DNA of 64,000 bases from Erwinia sp. S63 (lineage in GTDB: Bacteria; Pseudomonadota; Gammaproteobacteria; Enterobacterales; Enterobacteriaceae). A program made the translations under genes and the position numbers. The DNA is taken from positions 1 to 64,000 of the forward strand of contig NZ_JACVUP010000016.1 of NCBI RefSeq assembly GCF_016625195.1, in the 5' to 3' direction. The notes beneath the pieces are model-generated. The model ran no database searches and was not told the DNA's origin. It saw only the letters and a list, made by a program, of their open reading frames with translations. Of this stretch, positions 1 through 7,622 are shown piece after piece (positions within the stretch are counted from its first letter, which is position 1; each line of letters starts with the position of its first letter).

Positions 1-50
1 CAACAGATACAACAGATACAACAGATACAACAGATACAACAGATACAACA
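1..50 (+). repeat. Nine-base in-frame tandem repeat inside gajA-like gene
   Basis: Five perfect copies of CAACAGATA fill bases 1-45, followed by a partial copy CAACA. The array may continue upstream of the window. In the reading frame of the nuclease gene it encodes repeated Thr-Asp-Thr. Because the unit is a multiple of three, copy changes would alter linker length and not the frame. Confidence 0.9.
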
Positions 51-1778
51 GCATTTATTATTATAAGATTTAAAATTAAAGATGAAGAAGGTTTTCAGGA
101 CGAAGTAAATTATTTAATTAAAGAAAAGAAAGAAAATGGTTATAGTGATAATGAAGTTTTTAGACGTTTTTTAGGTTTAATATCAGAGACGGAGTTCAAA
201 CGAGTCATTAAGAATATAGATAATAAAGTAATTGAAAAGGCCAAAGTAAAAAATCTTATCGACCTTAAAGTCATAAAGGTTGCAAATAACATACATGACC
301 AAAGGTTGTTGGCAAAATCCTTTAATCGCATTATAAAATTCATGTATGAAAAAAATAAAGATGATTTAAAGAGTATTTTGCATCTAGTTGACGGGAATAA
401 CCACAGCCTTACAGAAAAAATAAAAGTAAGTCATCAAGTCAATGTTGAGTCAGTTTTGAACACAATTATACTAGATGAGAGCTTAGGTATAGAATTAAGA
501 GCCAACTTGACTTTTGATAAATTAATGGGAGATCTCATAACATATGAGCATCGAGACGGCGAGAATTTAATTCCTGAAGGACAATTCGGATTAGGATATG
601 CAAACCTTATAAATATAATTAGTGAAATAATTGATTATTCAAATCGAAGCTTACATGAAGAAAAACAACTAAAAGTCCAGCTTTTATGCATAGAGGAGCC
701 TGAGGTCTTTATGCATCCTCAAATGCAAGTTAATTTCATTCGTCATATTGAAGATGCTTTAATAAAAATATTAGGCTTAAACGCTAAAGATATTAGCTCA
801 ATTAAAAGTCAAATTGTTGTTACCACTCACTCCTCGCACATATTAAATAGTATTATTCATGGAAGTGGGACATTTAATGAAATTAATTACATCAATAGCT
901 TTAAAGGAAATAGCGAAAGTGTAATTTTGAACGATAATGATCTTTGCGAAGGTGGTAAAGAATTTGATTATTTCAAATTTATAAAAAAACATGTTAAACA
1001 CCAAGTCCCTGAGCTTTTCTTTTCTGATGCAATAATTTTAGTCGAAGGAATAACTGAAGAGCGTGTCATAAATTATTATATTGATAAAGATGCTAGCTTA
1101 AGTAGAGGTAATTTTTCAGTATTCAGAATTGATGGTGCTCACGGTAAAGTTTATTCAAACCTTCTTAAAAAAATAAACATCCCAACATTGATAATAACTG
1201 ACATAGATTTCAAAAGGGATAGTACTCTTTTCAAAAAGGTGATAATTAACTCTGATGGTTCGGAGGTCACCACTGAACACTTCCCACAAATGGAGGTTTT
1301 AGATAGTTCAATCGAAACGACCAATTCAACTTTAAATCATTTCTTAGGAAGCAAGAAAGTATCAGAATTCCCTGAACGCTACATATCAGATAATATATAC
1401 CTTGCTTACCAGTCAGAAAGAACACCTATTGAATTACCTGACAAAAATAACATGTACTATTATGCCACTTCATTTGAAGAGGCGTTCATTCTTAGCAATT
1501 ATAGGAATGAATTATTAAGAGGCGTTTTAATAAAAATTGTTGGGGAAGACTACCTAGAAATTATTTCAGATAAAAAAGAAAATTATCATATCCTTGCTAT
1601 GAATTCATTTAAAATACAAAAAAAACTATCAGACAGTAAAAGTGCATTTGCCAATGCAATCATTTATGAATTAATAACTAGTGAGGATATTAAACCAATA
1701 TTACCGTCATACATATTAAATGGACTATCTTGGCTCGTAAGTCAAAAGCGTAAAACTAGAGGTGGTGAATATGTATGA
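1..1778 (+). CDS. gajA: GajA-like OLD-family ATPase/Toprim nuclease (5' end outside window)
   Basis: The frame is open from base 3 to the stop at 1776-1778, giving 591 visible residues, so the start lies upstream of the window. The Walker A part of the ABC-type ATPase is missing for that reason. What is seen: a signature-like GLGYAN at about 588-605, Walker B LLCIEEPEVFMHP at about 678-716, and a switch histidine in VVTTHSSHIL near 816-845. A C-terminal Toprim domain has the acidic residue in ILVEGITEE near 1044 and the pair in ITDIDF near 1200. This order is that of class 2 OLD nucleases such as GajA of the Gabija defence system, which nicks DNA when nucleotide pools fall. The first 50 bases are a 9-bp repeat encoding Thr-Thr-Asp units. 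The gene is AT-rich unlike the rest of the window and overlaps the helicase gene downstream. Family call is strong; assignment to Gabija rests on the partner gene. Confidence 0.82.
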   Translation, partial: TDTTDTTDTTDTTDTTAFIIIRFKIKDEEGFQDEVNYLIKEKKENGYSDNEVFRRFLGLISETEFKRVIKNIDNKVIEKAKVKNLIDLKVIKVANNIHDQRLLAKSFNRIIKFMYEKNKDDLKSILHLVDGNNHSLTEKIKVSHQVNVESVLNTIILDESLGIELRANLTFDKLMGDLITYEHRDGENLIPEGQFGLGYANLINIISEIIDYSNRSLHEEKQLKVQLLCIEEPEVFMHPQMQVNFIRHIEDALIKILGLNAKDISSIKSQIVVTTHSSHILNSIIHGSGTFNEINYINSFKGNSESVILNDNDLCEGGKEFDYFKFIKKHVKHQVPELFFSDAIILVEGITEERVINYYIDKDASLSRGNFSVFRIDGAHGKVYSNLLKKINIPTLIITDIDFKRDSTLFKKVIINSDGSEVTTEHFPQMEVLDSSIETTNSTLNHFLGSKKVSEFPERYISDNIYLAYQSERTPIELPDKNNMYYYATSFEEAFILSNYRNELLRGVLIKIVGEDYLEIISDKKENYHILAMNSFKIQKKLSDSKSAFANAIIYELITSEDIKPILPSYILNGLSWLVSQKRKTRGGEYV

Positions 1779-3804
1779 ATTAGATGAAGTAAAAGAAAAG
1801 ATAGAAAATGGGATAATTGAAATGATATACGATTCAATTAATGATGACGAGTCGTTTTATTTCCAGTCTGGTGCGGGAGCAGGTAAAACATACGCTTTAG
1901 TTAAAGCTATTAAATATTCAGGTAAATTAGATTTTATAAGGAAAAATCATACCTCTAGAAAAATACTTTGTATAACATACACTAACAATGCTACCAATGA
2001 AATTATTGAACGTCTGCCTTCCTCGGATTTTTATCATATATCAACGATTCATTATTTTATTTGGGATTTGCTTAAAAATTATAACAAAGAACTAATTGAT
2101 ACTCATGTTTCATTTTTAACAGATGAAATAAATAGACTTAAATACCTAGTTTTTGAGGATCTGGGTTTATCTAAAGCCTATAAAAAAATCAGGTGCATTC
2201 CCGTTGAGGATTTAGAAATTGCGATTGAAAAGATTCGCGATGATAAAATTAATTACTATGAAGTTGCGTTTGGTGCTGCAGGGCCATATTGGAGTTATTT
2301 AGAATCTGTGATGGGTACGGATACATTGAAAGCGATCAAGTCCAACAAACAGGATGTTTACGATGTAATAAAAATGCTAATGACTGTTGAAAATTATCAA
2401 GATTGTTTAATATCCATCAAGAATGGTGATCCTAAATATAAAAATGTAATTTATAACACCAATAAGAATATTGAAATACTTCATAGAAATGTTATTGGGC
2501 ATGATACATTGCTTAAATATGCAAAGATATTATTATTGAAAAATAAGGGGTTGTCCCGACTGGTAATTGACGCATATCCCTATATCTTTATAGATGAATG
2601 CCAAGATACAAATCCAGATATAATAGATTTTTTTCATGAGATATATAAATATGCTAAAAAAACAAACAATATATTTGTCTTGGGTTTTTTTGGCGATCCG
2701 ATGCAAACTATTTTTTCCAAAAAAATAATTAAAGATCCATTTTACGCAAACTTAAATTTGATAAACAAAGATTTTAATAGAAGATCTTTTGAGGAAGTGA
2801 TAAATAGTATTAATAAGATAAGAGGTGATCATCAACCTATTATTCAAACCTCCATTTATAAAAACAAACAAGGTGGTGTGGTTAAGTTTCAACGATTGCC
2901 TGAAGAATGCAATGAACGGTCAATAATCAGGGGGATAATTGATGAGCACGAGCGTGAATGGAATTCATCAGAAGAGAATTCATTTGCATGCCTTGTTCTT
3001 AAAAATAAAATGCTCGCCACCTTATGCAATTTTGATAACATTTACAACTTGGTTTCAAATATTTATATAGCAGAGAATCCCTCTTATCATAATAAGGTTA
3101 ACGAGGAATTTGTAGTTCGAGAGATTAAGAAGGCTGGTAGGCTGGCTATAACCCTCCATAATATTTTATTTCCTCTGTTTTTTATCGTTAGGAATAAAAG
3201 CTTATCCTTAAGTGAGTTATTCCCAGTGATAACCAAAGGGCAATATAGTCTGAAAGAGGTTCGAGAAGCTATTTCATTTTTTCAGAAGCATTCAGATTGT
3301 TCTTTGTTTGAGTATGTTGATAATACCCAAAAGAATCACAATGGAAAACTTTCACGTGGAGCTAAAGAAATAATAGAATCTTTATTTCCGCATGAATTAG
3401 TCATTCCTGACTCTAGCATTGAGTTGACAATTTTAGAGTTATCAGGTTTTAAGCATGTTGATGATTGTTCTGTTTTTTTATCTGAACTTCTTAAAATAAA
3501 TATTTGTGAATTTCTAAACTGGATGGATTATTTGTATGGAAGGGAGGAACGATCTGGTATTAATTATTTGACATGTCACTCATCTAAGGGGCTCGAGTTC
3601 GATAATGTTCTTATTTTTCTAGAGGATTCAATGTTACATGATAAAAATATTTTCTCTGAGCTTCTATCATCAAATTTGAATGTGACTTTAAATGAGAAGT
3701 TAGAAATGGCAAGGCGCATTTTTTATGTTTCAGTATCTCGGGCTATCAAGAATGTTAGTATAATATTATTCTCTAAGAGTAATGTTGATTTTAAAACATC
3801 ATGA
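1771..3804 (+). CDS. gajB: GajB-like UvrD/Rep superfamily 1 helicase
   Basis: Encodes 677 aa. Superfamily 1A helicase motifs appear in order: Walker A GAGAGKT (residues about 34-40), motif II FIDECQDTNPD, motif III FFGDPMQT, motif V CHSSKGLEFDNV and motif VI FYVSVSRA. The ATG at 1771 was chosen over the two upstream GTG codons because AGAGGTG lies just before it. It overlaps the nuclease stop by 8 bases, so the two are translationally coupled. In Gabija, GajB senses DNA ends or nucleotides and activates GajA. The best-known GajB is nearer 500 aa, so this is a long version with a large insert between motifs III and V, as in the UvrD partners of other class 2 OLD proteins. AT-rich, so horizontally acquired together with the nuclease. 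Confidence 0.82.
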   Translation: MYELDEVKEKIENGIIEMIYDSINDDESFYFQSGAGAGKTYALVKAIKYSGKLDFIRKNHTSRKILCITYTNNATNEIIERLPSSDFYHISTIHYFIWDLLKNYNKELIDTHVSFLTDEINRLKYLVFEDLGLSKAYKKIRCIPVEDLEIAIEKIRDDKINYYEVAFGAAGPYWSYLESVMGTDTLKAIKSNKQDVYDVIKMLMTVENYQDCLISIKNGDPKYKNVIYNTNKNIEILHRNVIGHDTLLKYAKILLLKNKGLSRLVIDAYPYIFIDECQDTNPDIIDFFHEIYKYAKKTNNIFVLGFFGDPMQTIFSKKIIKDPFYANLNLINKDFNRRSFEEVINSINKIRGDHQPIIQTSIYKNKQGGVVKFQRLPEECNERSIIRGIIDEHEREWNSSEENSFACLVLKNKMLATLCNFDNIYNLVSNIYIAENPSYHNKVNEEFVVREIKKAGRLAITLHNILFPLFFIVRNKSLSLSELFPVITKGQYSLKEVREAISFFQKHSDCSLFEYVDNTQKNHNGKLSRGAKEIIESLFPHELVIPDSSIELTILELSGFKHVDDCSVFLSELLKINICEFLNWMDYLYGREERSGINYLTCHSSKGLEFDNVLIFLEDSMLHDKNIFSELLSSNLNVTLNEKLEMARRIFYVSVSRAIKNVSIILFSKSNVDFKTS

Positions 3805-3816
3805 AGCGAGAGATCT

Positions 3817-3854
3817 TAATGATTTTGCCCCAAGATACTGGGGCTAAATCATTA
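3817..3854. repeat. Long imperfect hairpin at the 3' junction of the Gabija-type pair
   Basis: Arms TAATGATTT (3817-3825) and AAATCATTA (3846-3854) are perfect complements. They are extended inside by GCCCC/GGGGC after one T-T mismatch, with an 8-base loop. Neither side has a clear T-run, so it could be a weak bidirectional terminator between the converging helicase gene and the DUF3577 remnant. It contains the stop of the latter. Confidence 0.6.
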
Positions 3855-4330
3855 AAAAGAGTCGGCGGAGTATGTTTTCTCCGTTTTTCTCTCATGAGGT
3901 AAGGAAGGTTCTAACTTATCTGTTTTATAAACCATCACCTGACCAATCTTGATCCAATCAACCTTAATCAGTCTGGCTTTCAGGCTAACCCGTTGTTCGC
4001 CCGCATGATCACCTTTGTTGAGCGTGAAAATGTCAGACGTCAGGTTGCTGAGAGTAAACCCAAGCAGTACTTTCTGATCCTCGTCTACGGCTTTCTAGCA
4101 GCGGCTTATAAGGTCCGTAGCTTCCTTACGGCGACAGTCGCATCAAAGCGCACATAGGTAGGGTTGTCAGTGGGGCCGCTCAGTGCATTAATCACCACGC
4201 TGATAAAACCACCATTGAGGGTTTCAATTCTGCGAATGTTGCTCAGATAACCTAGGCCCTTAATGTTGAGATTGAATTATTCAGGTTTGTTAGAAGCCGT
4301 GTTGGCGTTGTTAGTAGTGGTAGCAGTCAT
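3852..4330 (-). pseudogene. Decayed DUF3577 (STY4534-family) integrative conjugative element protein
   Basis: Read leftwards from ATG at 4330, the frame gives MTATTTNNANTASNKPE, then an in-frame TAA, then FNLNIKGLGYLSNIRRIETL and a stretch ending near VRFDATVAV. A frameshift follows, then another in-frame stop. The second frame gives KAVDEDQKVLLGFTLSN and VSLKARLIKVDWIKIGQV before TAA at 3852-3854. These blocks match my memory of the DUF3577 family, carried by SPI-7-type integrative conjugative elements. Two stops and one frameshift (length not divisible by three) mean it is dead. It shows that the defence pair sits on a remnant of a mobile element. No integrase, attachment site or other conjugation gene is visible in the window. 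Confidence 0.72.
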
Positions 4331-4663
4331 GATGTTTACTCCAAGAGTGGGAAATAGTGACGGAGAAACATTCATCCCTGACGAATAAATGCTTTCCGTC
4401 AGGAAGCGCGGATAGCTATGCCGCGCTGGCTGGCCAGTACAAAAAACCTCATCACACAGGTGACATCCGCATTAAGAGGTTGAGCGGATCGACCCCTGCA
4501 GAAGCAGTGCCTATCTCAGGTCATGAAGTTTTAGATGGCAACAGCGTAAGCGTTTCTCTCAGGTTGCTGAAACATCGGCTGGTTGTTGAGACAACTACAA
4601 TAATGCCTTTCAAGCGTCCTGCAGCTAAAAGCGGATGTCAGCGATAAAGTAACTTTGCGGAGA
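4331..4663. other. Gene-poor remnant between DUF3577 pseudogene and terminator
   Basis: About 330 bases with no gene I can support. Both strands have open stretches (one rightward frame at 4357-4647), but none resembles a family I know. On the minus strand, a frame across roughly 4550-4800 reads through with one stop and has peptide-like blocks such as NEYTIGLRAGPKRW. That resembles short conserved leader peptides found near P4-like and conjugative elements. This resemblance is from memory and weak. Confidence 0.35.
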
Positions 4664-4698
4664 TGAAAATAAAAAAGCGCCAGCAATGGCCAGCGCTT
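4664..4698 (-). terminator. Intrinsic terminator, leftward
   Basis: On the minus strand AAGCGC pairs with GCGCTT (4675-4680 with 4693-4698), extended by inner pairs to a 10-bp stem with loop CATT. It is followed by TTTTTTATTTT. It probably ends transcripts coming from the Hcp cassette or the leader to its right. Confidence 0.65.
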
Positions 4699-4913
4699 AG
4701 GGCCTGCACGCAGACCGATGGTGTATTCGTTACTCCGATAGTTGAAGCTCCGGCGCGGTTTTGACGGAGGGCGTGCGCCTTACAGACCAAATCGGATATG
4801 CGGTGGATTGCCCGCCGGACTAATGATTTTCTTTCTCCGTAAAAGGCATCTACTCATCCCGCAGTTGATACGGACATTCCCGTAGCCCAGCGACTGCGCA
4901 CGCAAAACCAGCG

Positions 4914-5405
4914 TTAAGCTGTAGGACGTTCGTTCCACGCATCGGCGTATTGAATGTTGCCATCCACAATGCGCCAGGTGATTTTCTCATACTGCAGACT
5001 GACGCTTTCCGTATGATTTAGTTTGTCATTACCCGCTAGTTTCACGTTGGCCACGCCGCAGTTAACACCTGTGACTTTTACATTTTCCATCAGTACTGTG
5101 TAATAACATACCTCCTGGCCCGCATCACTAATATTATAGAAGCGAAGTTCAGCGCTTTTTAGCGTCTGTCCGGTTGCAGCAGCTTTATACAAATAAGGCG
5201 TGGAGCTATCCACTTCTTTCTCAATCATCATTGATGAATGCTGACGTGTGCCGGTAATTCTACCGTTTGATCCATCCACCGGCAGGTTAATGCCGTGGCT
5301 CATTCCGATAATTTCAATGCTGCCTTCACGATCCTGAACATCGACAGATCCTCTTATATCTGCTCCACCATCGTCTTTTAGCCACATATACGGAGGGATT
5401 GGCAT
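4914..5405 (-). CDS. hcp: Hcp family type VI secretion tube protein
   Basis: 163 aa, the usual length for Hcp. The start MPIPPYMWLKD, the early block GSIEIIGMSHGI and the run of beta strands ending in KITWRIVDGNIQYADAW are typical of Hcp, which forms hexameric rings stacked into the T6SS inner tube and carries small effectors inside. A good ribosome site (AAGGAG) lies in the end of the upstream gene, which stops one base before this start. It is the last gene of a three-gene leftward cassette after a Tlde1-like effector and a membrane protein. No other T6SS structural gene is in the window, so it must serve a machine encoded elsewhere. Confidence 0.92.
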   Translation of the reverse strand: MPIPPYMWLKDDGGADIRGSVDVQDREGSIEIIGMSHGINLPVDGSNGRITGTRQHSSMMIEKEVDSSTPYLYKAAATGQTLKSAELRFYNISDAGQEVCYYTVLMENVKVTGVNCGVANVKLAGNDKLNHTESVSLQYEKITWRIVDGNIQYADAWNERPTA

Positions 5406-5406
5406 T

Positions 5407-5670
5407 TTACTTGCTCCTTGTTTTTTTTATTAACTTCGCGATTGTTACGTAAACAGCTGTAGTGATGGACATCACAATGGAAAAATCAATGTAGAAATAG
5501 GCATCGTAGAGGGTTTCAATATTGGATTCGCCGCTAATAAATACGGCGACTTTTTGGGCGAAATCCTGAGAGATATACGTTTCAGCGCTACCGATCGATC
5601 TGCCAACAGCAAGCGATAATAGTATAAAGAAAACGCATTTTGCGATTCTACGGGCAAGTACTTGAGCCAT
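5407..5670 (-). CDS. Small two-helix membrane protein, candidate immunity protein
   Basis: 87 aa from ATG 5670. This start was chosen because GAGG lies nine bases upstream; a TTG 15 bases further upstream is the only alternative. Two hydrophobic segments are visible, about residues 8-28 and 52-73, with a lysine/arginine-rich end (KLIKKTRSK). It overlaps the end of the Tlde1-like gene by a few codons and abuts hcp. I do not recognise the family. Its place between a peptidoglycan-targeting effector and Hcp suggests the immunity protein that protects the producer in the inner membrane or periplasm; that is inference only. Confidence 0.7.
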   Translation of the reverse strand: MAQVLARRIAKCVFFILLSLAVGRSIGSAETYISQDFAQKVAVFISGESNIETLYDAYFYIDFSIVMSITTAVYVTIAKLIKKTRSK

Positions 5671-6166
5671 TGGCCACGACCTCAATTATTCCTCGAGCCA
5701 TAAGCGAAGGCTTACTTGGTACGGATACCATTGAAGTATTCATAAACGCCTGGCGGATACGTGCATAATCGGAGTTATGAGGAATGGTGATGCAGCCTTC
5801 TGATATGGTTCCTGGATGAAGCCTGAATAATTCGCGCCGTACACCCTCATACCATGTTTCATCATCAATGGCTGCGTCCTCCCGGTAGAGTGCAAACCAT
5901 TCACGTCGGCCAAAGGCTACGCCTTTTGCGTACTTGTTCCAGGCGTCTAGTATTTCCGCTTTTCTCTTACCAAAGAAGCCACCCGCACCGCGATCGACAA
6001 CCCAGTATTTCCCAGGTGGTAATGGACCGTCACCGACAACTGCGCCGCAACCGCCTCGATTTCGATAAACGCCATTGCCAGAAAACGCCATGAAAATCCC
6101 TACGCCGTAAATATTTAACGGTGCATAATCTGCACCGTTAAGAATCAACTTTCCCTGGAGTGCCAT
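5648..6166 (-). CDS. DUF2778/Tlde1-like T6SS L,D-transpeptidase effector
   Basis: 172 aa. It begins MALQGKLILNGADY and has the DUF2778 features FSGNG (28-32), YRNRGGCG (34-41) and LPPGKYWVVDRG. The catalytic block is HPGTISEGCITI, with His117 and Cys125 in the expected H-x7-C spacing of YkuD-like L,D-transpeptidases. Known Tlde1 proteins are T6SS effectors that cut or exchange D-amino acids in peptidoglycan tetrapeptides of target cells. There is no signal peptide, as expected for Hcp-loaded cargo. It is the first gene of the cassette and overlaps the candidate immunity gene. Activity not shown, but key residues are present. Confidence 0.85.
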   Translation of the reverse strand: MALQGKLILNGADYAPLNIYGVGIFMAFSGNGVYRNRGGCGAVVGDGPLPPGKYWVVDRGAGGFFGKRKAEILDAWNKYAKGVAFGRREWFALYREDAAIDDETWYEGVRRELFRLHPGTISEGCITIPHNSDYARIRQAFMNTSMVSVPSKPSLMARGIIEVVANGSSTCP

Positions 6167-6664
6167 TGCCTGTCCCTAATTAACGATCATGTGAAAACTG
6201 TGGATTATGTTACATATGGTGAATTTTCAGGGCCAGTAATAATAATGCTGTGTTTTCAATTTTGCGTAGTCGCCCACATTATATGATCGTCTTAGGGCTA
6301 TATTCCGTCTGGATGCTGGTGTTTCTTGAATAACCAAAGGAGTCAATTAAGCATTTTCGTAGTCGTTTGCCTAAAGTGGTAATTAACTCTTTAACTGATA
6401 ATTCAGGTTGTCAATCCAAAGGGAATCCTTACATTAATAAATCCCGTCAGGTTTTCACTACAAAAATTTAATCTAAAAATGATAATGAACAGATAATTTG
6501 TAATGTTGTCTTTAGTTATGTGTTTAATTAATAATTTATCGCATAAGCGCTGTAAGGTTCTTATGTTCTGTTGCTTGCTATTCTCAGTGATTTCTTGATT
6601 TTCAAATGCATGAGAACAGCAATTCAATTTCTTAAAAACACTTTTAACAAATGGACGCGTTATT
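6167..6664. other. AT-rich intergenic region upstream of T6SS cassette and yhfL-like gene
   Basis: About 500 bases. It must hold the leftward promoter of the effector-immunity-hcp cassette and the rightward promoter of the lipoprotein gene. I see no clear motif, repeat or RNA. A 113-codon leftward frame at 6403-6744 is antisense to the lipoprotein gene and does not look like a protein. Confidence 0.5.
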
Positions 6665-6832
6665 ATGAATAAGCTCATTAAGTTTTCAATTGCCGCTGCG
6701 GTAGTGGCTCTGCTGTCTGGGTGTACTGGAAGCGTGTACAACAAAGAAAAGAACTGTGATTACGATTATCTGCTTCATCCGGCTGTATCCATCTCGAAAA
6801 TTATTGGCGGTTGTGGGCCAGTAGATAAATAG
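6665..6832 (+). CDS. yhfL: YhfL-like small lipoprotein
   Basis: 55 aa. A signal peptide ends in the lipobox LLSGC with the lipid-carrying Cys at residue 20. The mature part is NCDYDYLLHPAVSISKIIGGCGP, which closely matches my recollection of E. coli YhfL (NCSYDYLLHPAISISKIIGGCGP). The function is unknown. Two further cysteines (30 and 50) could form a disulphide. It stands alone, with the cold-shock gene 360 bases downstream. Confidence 0.82.
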   Translation: MNKLIKFSIAAAVVALLSGCTGSVYNKEKNCDYDYLLHPAVSISKIIGGCGPVDK

Positions 6833-7084
6833 TCTGCATTGATGAACAGTGGCCAGTCATGCCAGTTAACTGGCCGCAACAGCTCTAAAACCCCTGAAAA
6901 ATCTGAAAGATAAAATTACATCGTGTTGTTTTAAATGCTTTTTATTAAATATTGAGAGTGTTAATCACAAGGATAGAAAGTTTATTGTTCTTTTATCTTG
7001 CAATGTTGCATTAGACATGCGTAAATGAACCTCAGTCTGATATGCAGACAGTTTCAAAGTTAGTTCACAGTTTATCTCTCATCT

Positions 7085-7193
7085 ACGTCAGTGCCGAAAA
7101 CAAGCCCTTTCTCTTTGAGTTTTATCTCAGTCCTGATTTTTCTCTGCGATTCAGTTTACTCAGCCTCACGGCAAAAAAGAAAAGGTATTAATT
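7085..7193 (+). promoter_or_regulatory. Probable CspA-type cold-responsive mRNA leader
   Basis: The roughly 110 bases before the csp start contain GCCGAAAACAAGCCC, GAGTTTTATCTCAG and a final purine-rich AAAAGAAAAGG before ATG. Their order recalls the long structured leader of E. coli cspA that controls translation with temperature. The likeness is by eye. The stretch 6833-7084 before it is AT-rich and should hold the promoter; no clear cold box was found. Confidence 0.4.
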
Positions 7194-7406
7194 ATGTCTA
7201 ATAAAATTCTCGGTACTGTAAAGTGGTTTAATTCTGAAAAAGGTTTCGGTTTTATTACCCCTGAAAATGGCAGCAAAGATGTCTTCGTACATTTCTCTGC
7301 TATCACCGGTAGTGATTTCCGCTCCCTTGAAGAGGGTCAGCATGTTGAATTCTCCGTACAAGATGGACCGAAAGGCCCTTCAGCAATCAATGTTACAGGT
7401 CTCTAA
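7194..7406 (+). CDS. CspA-family cold shock protein
   Basis: 70 aa, the standard length. The two RNA-binding motifs are intact: KGFGFI (residues 16-21, RNP1) and VFVHF (30-34, RNP2), with WFN before RNP1. Such proteins are single-stranded nucleic acid chaperones that melt RNA structure at low temperature. It is followed after about 20 bases by a YmcF-like zinc-ribbon gene, as cspG is in E. coli, which supports a cold-inducible paralogue over a constitutive one. Confidence 0.95.
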   Translation: MSNKILGTVKWFNSEKGFGFITPENGSKDVFVHFSAITGSDFRSLEEGQHVEFSVQDGPKGPSAINVTGL

Positions 7407-7428
7407 TATTAATTTGTTCACCTATTTT

Positions 7429-7560
7429 ATGAGATGTCCTCAGTGTCAGGGCTCTCAATACCGTAAGTCAGTATTTGATGTCAGCCCCAAAAATCCTCAC
7501 GGTGCGACCTGCATTTTCTGCAAGTCCTCGATGATTGAGCTTAAAAATATTGCTGCATAA
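7429..7560 (+). CDS. ymcF: YmcF-like cold shock small zinc-ribbon protein
   Basis: 43 aa from ATG 7429: MRCPQCQGSQYRKS followed by NPHGATCIFCKSSMI. Two CxxC pairs (3/6 and 28/31) form a zinc ribbon. The block RCPxCxGSQYR and GAxCIFCKSxMI match E. coli YmcF, a small protein encoded just after cspG and made in the cold. The E. coli protein has a slightly longer N-terminus, so the true start may be a non-ATG codon a few residues upstream. The function is unknown. Probably co-transcribed with the csp gene. Confidence 0.78.
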   Translation: MRCPQCQGSQYRKSVFDVSPKNPHGATCIFCKSSMIELKNIAA

Positions 7561-7622
7561 ACGCAGGTTTGCACTCCTTTTCGTGTAACGTCCTCACGCT
7601 ATATCTGAACGACAATCCCGCG

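Noticed and set aside
1..50. Nine-base array as a phase-variation switch that turns the gene off
   Set aside because: The unit is a multiple of three, so slippage keeps the frame open. Only length effects are possible.
4357..4647. A 96-codon rightward frame
   Set aside because: No ribosome site, no recognisable family, and the other strand carries the remains of an element leader. It looks like a chance frame in a decayed region.
6403..6744. A 113-codon leftward frame
   Set aside because: It is antisense to the yhfL-like gene and has no family features.
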